From contig NZ_CP013630.1 of assembly GCF_001664485.1 (NCBI RefSeq), positions 3,041,001-3,105,000 of the forward strand: a DNA stretch of 64,000 bases, in the 5' to 3' direction. The notes under the pieces are model-generated. The model was not told the origin of the DNA, made no database searches, and saw nothing but the letters and a program-made list of their open reading frames with translations. The DNA is from Rhizobium sp. N324 (GTDB lineage Bacteria > Pseudomonadota > Alphaproteobacteria > Rhizobiales > Rhizobiaceae). The translations under genes were made by a program, and so were the position numbers. Every line of letters starts with the position of its first letter. Positions within the stretch are counted from its first letter, which is position 1. Of the stretch, positions 15,808 through 24,758 are shown in pieces.

Positions 15808-17529
15808 CTAGTTGAACTCTCGGAGGTTCAGGTCTTTGCGGGCCTCGCGCAGATCGATCTTTGCCTGGATGCCATGCTTTGCAAGAAGATGAAGCAGGTT
15901 CGCTCCGGAAATGAGAGTAATCGGCTTGCCGGACGCGAACTTGTGAGCGTCCGGGCCGTAATCGGCCGTGGTTACGAGAAGCCCCTTCGAGGCACCTTCG
16001 TTCAGGACGGTGCCGTAGAGATCGCGAACAGCGGAGACCCCAACGGTTCGCGTGTAGCGTTTGGCTTGGATCACGATTTTGCCACCACTAATCGGATCGG
16101 GATCGAACGCGATCGCATCCACGCCGCCATCGTTGCTCGCCTGGGTGACGCGAACCTCGCCTCCCCTCGACGCGAATTCCTTCTCGAAAAGCTCGCGAAC
16201 CAAGTGCTCGAAATCCTCCCAGCTCATGGAAGCCAGGTTTGTTTCGTTGCTGACCGCATCGACAGTCGCTCGGCCCTCCACGAAGCGCCTGTCGTTTCGA
16301 TCCATCTCCATTACCGGAGGGATGGGTGCGAGCGCCGACAATGTGGAAGCTGAGACGCCCTTCAGGCTCTTGAAGCAGCTCTTGGGATCGACGCGTGAGA
16401 GATCGATAGCCATGAATTCGCTCCTTCCGACGAGCACGGACATGATGCAAGCGCGGACGTCCTTTCCGGTGCTTCGGTCGACATATGTCGAAAAGCCGTT
16501 GAACAGGACGCGTTCGATGTTTCCGAATTCGTCGGCCTCAAGGAGTTCATGGATCGTGCGAAGGCATATCTGATAGCAGGCGGAATCGAAGTTCGCCTTC
16601 TGCTCCTTCTCGGTGATGTAGGTTTCCTTCATCTCCCCTGTCGCCTGAACGAAGCGGACTGCTTTGAGCCGCGGCATGTTATCCGGCGACGGCAGCTCGT
16701 ACTCCACCATCAGCGTCTTGTCGGCAGTCAGGTAGTCTATGGAAAACGACTGCTCGAAAAGGTCGCCGTAATCCGAATTGTCGAGAACCAGGGACGCATG
16801 CTCGATAACCGCTTGCTGATCGCCGGTCGGCACCGCCTTGGAGAGAGCATCCACCTTGGCGTTCGCGAATGCCTGATTGTCGATGAAGTCCTGCTTTTGT
16901 TGGGCCTGCTGCCGCTCGAAATCGCGCTGTCTGTTACCCCATTCGATCAACCGACGATCAACGCTTTCTTGGTCGGCGATATCCTTGGCCTTCCATTCCG
17001 CATGAGCTCGCTCGAAAGCCTCGTAGGCGTCAGCGAGAATAACCTTCTTACGCCCGAAGAGCCCTTCGAAGAACCCGATCCGAGGAGGCTGGAAGACAGG
17101 CTCGTCGTAGCGCATCCGATCAGGCTTGCTCTCCGTGAACCATTTCGTCTGCTTCCATTCCGAGAAATCCTTGAGGCTTTCCCAGTTGACGCGGTCGTCC
17201 ACACGAAGGGTATGGGCCAAGATCGTCGACAACGCATCGATCTTGAGCCCCGCGTCGATGGTCGCCTGGTCCGCGGCGTCCTTGCCTGCGAGCAAAGCGG
17301 ACTTTCGGAGGTGTTCTGCGTAACGCTTGTCCCAATCGGACATCAACGCGTCGACCTTGCTCTGGAGCATGAAGAGCTCTGCCGCACTGACCTCCTTGTG
17401 GAGATCAAGGACCTTGTGCCTGAAGTCGATGGAATACCGAAGGATACGTTGTCCGTTGGCACTGTATTTGGCACGGAGCTCGCCCCCCGCGATGTTCTTT
17501 AGGTTCGTAGAAGAATAATTGATTGTCAC
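15808..17529 (-). CDS. Mrr-type restriction endonuclease-domain protein, 573 aa
   Basis: The C-terminal domain (about 430-560) is a clear Mrr/REase fold: SWEDFEHLVRELFEKEF, then NDGGVDAIAF with the catalytic Asp and IVIQAKRYTRTVG with the Q-x-K pair, then LLVTTADYGPDAHKFA. The first 400 residues are a separate module: an N-terminal part with WxxLKDFSEWK and helical, Glu/Lys/Gln-rich segments that look like coiled coil, then a beta-rich part. It is the first gene of a minus-strand unit running through the small protein, protease and helicase. Proteins of this type cut foreign or modified DNA; the N-terminal region may recognise the target. The GTG/ATG start region has AT-rich promoter space upstream (17530-17775). 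Confidence 0.78.
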   Translation of the reverse strand: MTINYSSTNLKNIAGGELRAKYSANGQRILRYSIDFRHKVLDLHKEVSAAELFMLQSKVDALMSDWDKRYAEHLRKSALLAGKDAADQATIDAGLKIDALSTILAHTLRVDDRVNWESLKDFSEWKQTKWFTESKPDRMRYDEPVFQPPRIGFFEGLFGRKKVILADAYEAFERAHAEWKAKDIADQESVDRRLIEWGNRQRDFERQQAQQKQDFIDNQAFANAKVDALSKAVPTGDQQAVIEHASLVLDNSDYGDLFEQSFSIDYLTADKTLMVEYELPSPDNMPRLKAVRFVQATGEMKETYITEKEQKANFDSACYQICLRTIHELLEADEFGNIERVLFNGFSTYVDRSTGKDVRACIMSVLVGRSEFMAIDLSRVDPKSCFKSLKGVSASTLSALAPIPPVMEMDRNDRRFVEGRATVDAVSNETNLASMSWEDFEHLVRELFEKEFASRGGEVRVTQASNDGGVDAIAFDPDPISGGKIVIQAKRYTRTVGVSAVRDLYGTVLNEGASKGLLVTTADYGPDAHKFASGKPITLISGANLLHLLAKHGIQAKIDLREARKDLNLREFN

Positions 17530-17775
17530 AAGTCCGCCTCCAGCCTTATCCGCAAATTGCTACACCTGAGATTGCGGCGCAAGCGTCGGTCGGCGGCAAT
17601 TTTTTCGTTCAAGCGCATCTGACGAACAGTTTCTGCGAATGTGGAAAACCTCGGTATCTCTCGTCTGCGAACCTCGCGCGTTCTTGGGTCGGTTTAACCG
17701 TCGTCGTTGACTTCCAGCGTCTGCAGCGCGACGACAGCACTTTGCTGGTACTCCTGAACAGGTTCATTTCCATCG

Positions 17776-18423
17776 ATGAGCGAAGTTGCGCAACCCAAGT
17801 CTACCCTCCCGAAAGTTCTCCTCGCACGCATGAAGGCTCGGGCCCGTGCGATCCAGGAAGCCAGCTTAGAGCACATCGGACTGCCGACCGACTCCGATGA
17901 ATGGGGCGAAATGCCTGAAGAGCTGACTGAGCCGTTGGATTACCCGCCCGACCAAGAGCTTGCCCGATTGATGGACCAACTGGACTTTGCCCTGCATGCT
18001 TATCCTATCAGCGATGGCGCGCGTCGCAGGTTTGAGAGCGGTAATTGGACATTTGGAAGCGCATTCCAAGCGTTTCAGCCCCGTAAGATAGTTCGTGGTT
18101 TCATTCTTCCTGTGAGGCAGGTTCCGATCTCGCAGCCGGTATCCCTAAGGGTGTTTGCTCTTATCGAGATCGACGACGAAAGCTACCTGGATCGCCACCT
18201 GCCTCAGGGGATTCACTATCACTACTGCTTAGCAGACAGGCGGCACACAACTACGGTTATCTGTTGGGACAACAGATGGAGGTCGGACAAAGCCGCCCGG
18301 GAGATGTACGCGGACTATTCCACGAGCTTCACGCGCAAGGTGCCAAGAACCTGCGCGCTAGACCCGAGCTTTGGAGCGATGAGAAGCGGCAATCCATTCG
18401 AGCAGCGTGCTCGCCGGACCTGA
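17776..18423 (+). CDS. Hypothetical protein, 215 aa
   Basis: The product starts MSEVAQPKSTLPKVLLARMK and has no recognised domain. Its middle holds short beta-strand-like stretches (IVRGFILPVRQVPI, LRVFALIEIDDESYL, IHYHYCLADRRHTTTVICW) that would fit a small alpha/beta fold. No signal peptide or membrane segment is present. It is divergent from the Mrr-type nuclease gene over 246 bp. A second frame is open over its 3' end and continues to 18548, so the last third might be frameshifted. The function is unknown. Confidence 0.5.
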   Translation: MSEVAQPKSTLPKVLLARMKARARAIQEASLEHIGLPTDSDEWGEMPEELTEPLDYPPDQELARLMDQLDFALHAYPISDGARRRFESGNWTFGSAFQAFQPRKIVRGFILPVRQVPISQPVSLRVFALIEIDDESYLDRHLPQGIHYHYCLADRRHTTTVICWDNRWRSDKAAREMYADYSTSFTRKVPRTCALDPSFGAMRSGNPFEQRARRT

Positions 18424-18806
18424 CAAGATTTAACATCAACGAGTTTCGTTGCGCGTCCAATGGCTCGTCTCCGGTGTGGCCGACGAATGCCGTGCTAACA
18501 CCGCGCCCTACCCCCGCGTCGCCACCCGGAAATCGTAAACGCAAATAGACGCTGCGCATAAGTTGGCTTTCCAGCGGTAATTACGGGCGATGGACGGTGA
18601 GAGCTATACTCCGCTCACGAAGCCCCTAGCGAGACACTAGACCCCGATGACCTTACTGTAGCCGGGATCAGTTTGCAGCAATTGCTAATCAAAGTTTTGC
18701 GGCGGTCCATCTGTGCAGCTCATCTGCACCGGCGGACTTGGTCCAATGCTGTCTTCTTTGCAACAAAACCTTAGCTGTTTAACGGTAGAGCTGACAATCG
18801 AGCTCA
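18424..18806. other. Non-coding stretch, no gene seen
   Basis: The 383 bp between the hypothetical gene and the K+ channel gene hold only short open frames without good starts. I see no tRNA, strong hairpin or repeat. The last 60 bp are relatively AT-rich (around TTAGCTGTTTAACGG) and probably contain the channel promoter. Confidence 0.4.
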
Positions 18807-19928
18807 ATGCGGGAAACAGAGATGACTAACATCGAGAGCGAGTTGGAAATCGAAGACGACGTCCGCAGCATGACGCCGCACCAAAAGCCGTTCATGCCGA
18901 GCCATGTCGGTCGACTTGTCGAGCGTGCGAGCTATTTGGATATCGCGATCGCAACGGCCGTAATTCTTCTCGCCTCGTCTTTTTATTTTGCGCACGCTCC
19001 ACAAGGATGGGGCCTGAATAAATCTGACGCAGGCCTTCAGGACGCGCTCTACTATTCCGTAGTAACGTTCACCACCGTGGGTTATGGCGACCTTTCACCC
19101 GTGGGCCTCGGGCGCTATGTTGCAATGGCGCTCGCAGCTTCCGGTCTGTTCCTTTCTGCGCTTTTAATCGGCAAACTTGCCTCAGAACGTCAGTCGGCAC
19201 TGTTACTTCTGCTGCACACGAGTGATACCCAACGACGAATATCGAAATTCGATCACGAAATCGCTGAACTGAAAACGCGCCTCGAAATGTCTCAAGCGCC
19301 GTTCGCGTCCACAACAGTTCAGGAAGACTTGGAGAGGATGAGGGCGCTAGCGGTTGCGCTGAAGCGCTATCTTGCGTTCAACTCCTTTCAAGCGGGCATA
19401 GCTGCTTTCGGCAACGCAAGTACGCTCGCATCTCTCTACGAAGAACTCGGCGGCACGTTCCACGCAGTGATTGACATAATGCACAACACGGAAAGCCGTG
19501 AAGTTGTCAGCCGTTGCTATAAGGCCTGCAAGCGCATTTACGAAATCATCGGTCTCATGGACCGCCAGCATAACCATGGCGTCCCGACAGAGTCGTTCAC
19601 CGCCGCCGCTTTCAGAAAGTATAGCAGGTTGGGAGATCCGTCTCCTACCAAAGTCGGAATGGAGTGCGCCCGGTTGGCGTTAGAATTGAAAATTGCCATC
19701 GGGGACACGAAGGAATGGCTAGCCAAGGGCTATCACCCTATTCAGATCGATCGCGTATACCACGCATTCCCCGCTATCCCTAGAACCGAATGGCCAAAGG
19801 GAATGCACCGTGAACTTGCGTCCAAACTTGGTATATCACACAGCGTCCTCTCGAAATGCGTCGACAAATTGCAAGCCCAGAAGCGATTGCCTAAGATAAG
19901 CGCAATCGAGCAACTGCTTGACCTCTAG
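18807..19928 (+). CDS. Two-TM potassium channel with cytoplasmic domain and C-terminal HTH-like segment
   Basis: The protein has a 40-residue cytoplasmic start, TM1 at about 45-63, a pore loop with the exact K+ selectivity filter TVGYGD at 90-95, and TM2 at about 104-122. A coiled coil (DTQRRISKFDHEIAELKTRL) and a long helical domain follow. No RCK/TrkA Rossmann motif is present. The last 40 residues (ELASKLGISHSVLSKCVDKL) look like a winged-helix or MarR-like HTH, unusual for a channel. ATG 18822 is an alternative start. In a defence island a gated K+ channel could collapse membrane potential; a plain ion-transport role is equally possible. Confidence 0.78.
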   Translation: MRETEMTNIESELEIEDDVRSMTPHQKPFMPSHVGRLVERASYLDIAIATAVILLASSFYFAHAPQGWGLNKSDAGLQDALYYSVVTFTTVGYGDLSPVGLGRYVAMALAASGLFLSALLIGKLASERQSALLLLLHTSDTQRRISKFDHEIAELKTRLEMSQAPFASTTVQEDLERMRALAVALKRYLAFNSFQAGIAAFGNASTLASLYEELGGTFHAVIDIMHNTESREVVSRCYKACKRIYEIIGLMDRQHNHGVPTESFTAAAFRKYSRLGDPSPTKVGMECARLALELKIAIGDTKEWLAKGYHPIQIDRVYHAFPAIPRTEWPKGMHRELASKLGISHSVLSKCVDKLQAQKRLPKISAIEQLLDL

Positions 19929-19982
19929 CCTCCCCTAGTGCGCGAGGGAGCCTCTCTTCCATTCGAATTTCGTGACAATTGG

Positions 19983-20759
19983 TCACTTTATTCCAAAGAA
20001 TCGCAAGGTATTCGACCAAAGGTTCTGAACGACGTCGATCCCCTGCATGAACAACAGGCCGCAAAACTGGAACAGTTCTGAGAAGAGATCATTCCAGTTT
20101 TGGATAGCACCCCTGGCCGTGCAACTAGCGAAATACCCAATTGTTATCCCATATGACGCAGCATTCAGGCTACCTTTCCAATTGTATGGATTGTGGTCGG
20201 ACTGCACGACCGCCAAAATGCGGTGTCTCAATTCGGTGAAATGCCAAGGAAAGAAAACGTATTCGGCAAACTCTTTGAGAACGCGCCACCCCAGTTCCAG
20301 GGTCCGAAATGGACCGACGACAGCCCCGATATCACTTCCGACGCTGCAGACCAGACGGCCAGTGTCAGTTGAGACAGATGTCACGGTCTTGATAGCGCCG
20401 AGGCCGACGACAATCGGGATATACACAAGGCCAGCCATATCCCCGATCAAAGTCCCGAACGTTAGAGTTCTGAGGGGATAACCAAAAACGCCCGAAAGTA
20501 CACATGTCGCTAAGAACGCTATAGGAACAACTGCCACGCGGAAGAGCATGCTGGCAGCCCGGGCCTTCGACCCAATTCCTAGCAAGGCGGCGAAGCCAAG
20601 CCCCTGCAAAAAGACGCTGACGAGGGAGATACCGAGGACCAAAAGGATTGTTGACGCGCTTACGGTGGACCAGTGCACGTTCCAAAGTGTTCGAATGACC
20701 TCAAGGAATAACGCGAGGGTGCTGACAGTGACGGCTCCGCTGAAATTGACGGGGACCAC
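19983..20759 (-). CDS. Multi-pass membrane protein of unknown function, possibly N-terminally truncated
   Basis: A 258-aa hydrophobic protein with about four membrane segments: one near residues 10-25, one at 36-58 (ILLVLGISLVSVFLQGLGF), one at 70-95, and one at 98-122. A soluble region with a Trp/Phe-rich stretch (FPWHFTELRHRILAV) follows. I recognise no family. The start assigned is a GTG at 20759, exactly where unrelated sequence of opposite polarity (20761-20904) begins, so the original N-terminus may have been lost in a recombination. It converges with the K+ channel gene (54 bp between stops). Confidence 0.5.
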   Translation of the reverse strand: MVPVNFSGAVTVSTLALFLEVIRTLWNVHWSTVSASTILLVLGISLVSVFLQGLGFAALLGIGSKARAASMLFRVAVVPIAFLATCVLSGVFGYPLRTLTFGTLIGDMAGLVYIPIVVGLGAIKTVTSVSTDTGRLVCSVGSDIGAVVGPFRTLELGWRVLKEFAEYVFFPWHFTELRHRILAVVQSDHNPYNWKGSLNAASYGITIGYFASCTARGAIQNWNDLFSELFQFCGLLFMQGIDVVQNLWSNTLRFFGIK

Positions 20760-20760
20760 G

Positions 20761-20904
20761 CTGCGCGGCGACAGCCAGGTCCGGGTTTCCTACACCTACG
20801 AGACCGACAAGGGCCGCCGATGCAAGGGACGCGCAGACGTCGAAACGATCTACCTCTACGGCCGCACGTTGATTTCGCGCATTAAGGCCCTGGACGGCTG
20901 CTGA
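20761..20904 (+). pseudogene. 3' remnant of a small exported-protein gene
   Basis: An open reading segment ends ...CKGRADVETIYLYGRTLI SRIKALDGC at TGA 20904. The Cys-x(n)-Cys ending and RAD/GRTLI pattern look like the tail of small secreted rhizobial proteins. There is no start codon or signal peptide upstream: the preceding bases are the reverse-strand membrane protein gene. I read it as a fragment left at a junction. The following 20905-21136 shows no gene. Confidence 0.42.
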
Positions 20905-21136
20905 GAAACGCGCCGGTGCGCTTTTTCCGTGGCCGGTAGAATTTTGCCAAACCTAAGAGGGTCGCTCTTCGCGATCAGCAAAATCGCCCGCAGCGATTTT
21001 CACCCCTTGCAGCCAGCCGAAATCCACGGAACACTTTATCCAGAAGCCGCTCGCGGCAATCACCCGATCAATCACGATCCGACTGGCCAGTACCTGTGGC
21101 CAGAATGGTGTCGCATGTTCCACTGGATATGAATCT

Positions 21137-22234
21137 ATGGCCGATCACGACCTTTACCGCCTCTCGCGCTACAGCAAAGCGAACTTCAAGCTGGAGTACC
21201 CCGAAAAGGCCAGCGCCGATCCCACTCGTCCCGTCTTCATTGCACCCAACCTTTCGGCCCGCCCGGTCTTCGTGGGACCGGATGCGGCGATCGAAATCGA
21301 TGGCGGTTCCGTCCAAGGGTATATCAACGGCGCTCCATCTGCGCCGGGAGGCCAGCTGGCTCAGCTGATCGACCGCTACAGGGAGCGGATCGGTGCCGCG
21401 ACCTCAACCGATATTGATAACGGAGCACTGAAGATCGTTATCGTCGGCACATGGCATCACATCGACTTCAGTTCGGCCCCGAGGTTTGAGGGCTGCTTGA
21501 CACACATTGTCGCAAACGACGGCTCGGTGACGACGAAGCTGTATGACGAGCGCGTGTTCGAATGGGACGAAACGCCCCATCGAATTGGTCATGGCTTCAT
21601 CACCTCTATGTTTGGCGAACTGGCCGATTTCGCGGAGGACCTGCACGATCTGGCGGATTATCAAGTTTGCAAGTCGCGAGGGCGATACATCGGCACCAGC
21701 GGCCTCCCCGCTGTGGGCGGAGTGATATGGACCGCAAATGACGACACACCCGTGCTCTATTCCGCAGCGACGTGCACCGCCGAGGTTGAGTTCGAGGCTG
21801 ACTATGAAGAAGAGGAATATCTCGCCGGCCAGCCGATCATCGGTGACGGGACCCTTGGCGCAGCGGTCGCCTCGAAGCTGCATGACCTCGACACCGTGCT
21901 AGGCTGGTTCCGCGGAAACGATGTGGACAGGTCCTCCCACCGACCACGGAAGCTCAAACTTCGGGAAGCTCCGGACGCGATCGAGGCGATCGGCTATTGG
22001 ATTCAGGTCCGCTCCGGCGACGACGAACCGAGGTCCGAGTTTCGCCTGTTTGGCGGCGTTCCGGAGTGGAAGCACGAGGTGCTGGAAAAAACAGCCGAAG
22101 CGGATACCGACGAATACCTCGGCAACCTTTATGCGAGCGACTGGATTTACGACCCCACACATCAGGAGCCTGATCGCGAAGTACGTCTTCTCGCTCTGGG
22201 GCCTCTTCCCACCCTTTCCTCTGAGCCTCTTTGA
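21137..22234 (+). CDS. Hypothetical protein, 365 aa
   Basis: The product begins MADHDLYRLSRYSKANFKLE. It is acidic and has a central strand-rich part (KIVIVGTWHHIDFSSAPRF, FEWDETPHRIGHGFITSMF) and an acidic run (EFEADYEEEEYLAGQ). It has no Cys cluster, no membrane segment and no NTP-binding motif. I recognise no family. It is on the same strand as the SIR2/NDT genes but 282 bp upstream, so probably an independent unit. It has island-like codon use. Confidence 0.6.
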   Translation: MADHDLYRLSRYSKANFKLEYPEKASADPTRPVFIAPNLSARPVFVGPDAAIEIDGGSVQGYINGAPSAPGGQLAQLIDRYRERIGAATSTDIDNGALKIVIVGTWHHIDFSSAPRFEGCLTHIVANDGSVTTKLYDERVFEWDETPHRIGHGFITSMFGELADFAEDLHDLADYQVCKSRGRYIGTSGLPAVGGVIWTANDDTPVLYSAATCTAEVEFEADYEEEEYLAGQPIIGDGTLGAAVASKLHDLDTVLGWFRGNDVDRSSHRPRKLKLREAPDAIEAIGYWIQVRSGDDEPRSEFRLFGGVPEWKHEVLEKTAEADTDEYLGNLYASDWIYDPTHQEPDREVRLLALGPLPTLSSEPL

Positions 22235-22516
22235 GACCGATGGGCGCGGACGCCATTGCCGTACGTGCAAACGGGCGCTCAGTCCCGCCCAAGACCAGTC
22301 GGCTCCGCCTGACCGGCCCAGCCGAGAAACTTCGGTGCCCTGTCGAACTTCGGCCTGCAAGTGAGGAGACATAAATTTGTATCGTTGAGGCAGTCAGGTA
22401 GTCTTTGACAGGTGGCACAAGCTCGGGGTCACATACAACGTACACTTACGCCTGTTACTCGTCATGCGAATCTGAATATAGGTCAACCATCAGGGGTTGA
22501 GGTAACGGACTAGATT

Positions 22517-24121
22517 ATGGACAAACTGGATCGCCAAGTTCTCGAACAGCACGCACGTGCGATCGTGCACATGCGAGAGCGGCATGCCACGAAAGCACTA
22601 GGCCTTGTTCTCGGCGCTGGAGTGAGCAAGCCCGTCGGCTTTCCTGCGTGGGAAGAGCTGGTACAGAAGATAGCCAATTCCGATAAGGTGAAGGGGGCCC
22701 ACCTCCTTGCAGCGACAGACGGCGTTTCAGCGACGGCCAAAACGCAGATGCTGCTCCACCATTACCGGACGAAACGTCTCGATGAAATGTCGTGTCAGCC
22801 GAACGCAAAGACGCTGCGCAAGGTCCATGGTGAATGGAGGCGGATCGTACAGGAGGCTCTGTATGATGGTGTGCCTAAAACCGCCGAGCTGCTCAAGGAG
22901 AAGCATCCTTATCTGAAGGACCTCATACCGATCATTGCGTCGTCGCCGATGACTGTCACCTACAATTTCGACGATATGGTCGAGCGGCTGGTTCAGCATG
23001 AGGTCGGCTCGACCTATGGGAGACCGTTTGAGACCATCTGGGATGTAGCTCTGCAGCCTAAGAGAGACACCGCGGTGATCTATCATCCGAATGGCTACCT
23101 CCCGAGCAATATCCTCGAGCACCCTAGCGAAAACCTGGTCTTTTCCGAAGACGAGTTTGCCGACCAGCTGATAGAGAGCATGGCTGGACATCACGCATCG
23201 CTGCTGCACCATATCTCCCGCTCGACGTGCTTGTTCGTGGGCCTATCACTCGTCGACGAAACACTGCGCCACCTTCTCCGGCAGAGCGCACGGGTGAACC
23301 CTGGGAACTTTCACTACTACATTCAATGGCGGGAAGCTGGAGCAGCGAGAAACCACGATAGCGAACGTGCAATAAGAGAAGCAAATTTCGAGGTTTACAA
23401 TCTCATCACGCTATTCCTCGATGACTCGGAGATCGCTGCGCTCGGTCGCTTGATCACCATACGAGACGGTGACCTCGTGCATGTGGCTGAAGAGGAAGGT
23501 ATAGACCTCAGGTATGTCTACTATCTCACTGGAGCGATAGGTGCGGGCAAGACGACCACCCTCTCCTATCTGGCTTCTCTGGAGACCTACGAGGAATGGA
23601 CGGAGCCGAGACACAGCCTCCTCGCCAAATCGTGGACGGACCTAACCCCTGACCAACGCGAGGAGGTCGACAGATGGATACTTTCTCAGTTCGCAAAAAA
23701 GAACCTGGCTCTCCTCGATCGCAAGCACGGGGTGATCGTCGTCGATCGTCCGCCACTTGACCCTCTCTCGTTCGCGCTGCCATCAGATATCGCGGCGAAA
23801 GCGCAGGCCATGATTGAAGGCATCAGCCCGGGAAAGTCGAATAGGCGCGTGGTCGACGGTCAGGTCGTGATGCTGAGCGGAGAGCCGAGAGAACTCGAGG
23901 CTCGCGTGATCAGCCGCCACAAGGAAAGCGGTGCGGATGTCATCGAAGAGCTCCAGGAAAGCCTGAGGAAAATCTACGGAGTGAAAGAGGAGATCGACAC
24001 GTCTGGAAGCTCCATTCATGACGTAGTCAAATCCGTTGCGAAGAAAATCCACCTGCAAGCATACTGCCCCGACGACTTGAACAAGCGTCTACACGATCTT
24101 GCGGACGGCGGGGCGCTATGA
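22517..24121 (+). CDS. SIR2-like NAD-binding domain fused to nucleoside-kinase-like P-loop domain
   Basis: Residues 1 to about 300 are a defence-type SIR2 fold: LVLGAGVSKPVGFPAWEELV at 30-49, TYNFDDMVERLV near 151, the His/NG motif IYHPNGYLP near 193 and FVGLSLVDETLRHLL near 240. Residues about 330-534 are a kinase-like domain: Walker A TGAIGAGKTTTLSYLASL near 336 and a DRPPLDPLSFA motif near 417, as in deoxynucleoside kinases. SIR2 effectors deplete NAD+ during phage infection; a fused nucleoside kinase is unusual and may sense phage nucleotide metabolism or make a modified nucleotide. It overlaps the following NDT gene by 4 bp (ATGA), so the pair is coupled. Confidence 0.8.
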   Translation: MDKLDRQVLEQHARAIVHMRERHATKALGLVLGAGVSKPVGFPAWEELVQKIANSDKVKGAHLLAATDGVSATAKTQMLLHHYRTKRLDEMSCQPNAKTLRKVHGEWRRIVQEALYDGVPKTAELLKEKHPYLKDLIPIIASSPMTVTYNFDDMVERLVQHEVGSTYGRPFETIWDVALQPKRDTAVIYHPNGYLPSNILEHPSENLVFSEDEFADQLIESMAGHHASLLHHISRSTCLFVGLSLVDETLRHLLRQSARVNPGNFHYYIQWREAGAARNHDSERAIREANFEVYNLITLFLDDSEIAALGRLITIRDGDLVHVAEEEGIDLRYVYYLTGAIGAGKTTTLSYLASLETYEEWTEPRHSLLAKSWTDLTPDQREEVDRWILSQFAKKNLALLDRKHGVIVVDRPPLDPLSFALPSDIAAKAQAMIEGISPGKSNRRVVDGQVVMLSGEPRELEARVISRHKESGADVIEELQESLRKIYGVKEEIDTSGSSIHDVVKSVAKKIHLQAYCPDDLNKRLHDLADGGAL

Positions 24122-24576
24122 CCAGACCGCTCGTCTACGTTGCCGCTCCTCTTTTCAACTCTGGGGAAAGGCAGCTGAACTTGGCAATCAGGGACCGCCT
24201 CCAGCCCCACGCGGATGTGTATCTACCTCAACTGGACGGTGCTCTCCTCGAAGACAAGGTTCGAGCTGGCCTTGCCCCCCAAGAGGCCGCCGAAGCAATC
24301 TTCGAAGATGATTGCGATGCCGTCAGGAGGTCAGATGCGCTGTTGATCGTTCTCAACGGTCGGGCGATCGATGAGGGCGCGGCTTTTGAACTCGGCATGG
24401 CCTGGGCCTTAGGCAAGCATTGCGTCGGCTTCAAGGATGATCCACGGCAACTGCTTGCTACTGGTGAAAACCCAATGATTTCCCAGTCCCTGAGGACGAT
24501 ATTCAAGGACTTGGGTCAGGTGGAAAATTGGGCGCAGACCTTGCTCAAGGGAACAGGCTTGCGCGACCCGATGTAA
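24118..24576 (+). CDS. Nucleoside 2-deoxyribosyltransferase
   Basis: The 152-aa protein has the family layout: YVAAPLFNSGERQLN near the start, DDCDAVRRSDALLIVLNG (64-81) and the catalytic IDEGAAFELGMAWALG with Asp85 and nucleophile Glu91. These enzymes move the deoxyribose between bases, and close relatives hydrolyse nucleotide N-glycosidic bonds. Its length matches single-domain enzymes. Translational coupling to the SIR2-kinase gene suggests one system acting on NAD+ and deoxynucleotides. It is the second deoxyribosyltransferase in the island, and differs clearly from the domain at 5313-6503. Confidence 0.85.
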   Translation: MTRPLVYVAAPLFNSGERQLNLAIRDRLQPHADVYLPQLDGALLEDKVRAGLAPQEAAEAIFEDDCDAVRRSDALLIVLNGRAIDEGAAFELGMAWALGKHCVGFKDDPRQLLATGENPMISQSLRTIFKDLGQVENWAQTLLKGTGLRDPM

Positions 24577-24758
24577 GGATTAGATGTTATTGGCTTCCCG
24601 CAGCAGCGGGGAGCCCGCATCTCGCTGTCCAACATTGCCGACCCGAACTATTTTGCGAAATCCCATCCGAGGGGCTTGAGCGTCGCAAAAATTCAGATGA
24701 CCATGGATTTATCAACTCGTTGGGACATGCGACCCAACTCAAGGAAACTCAGATATCC

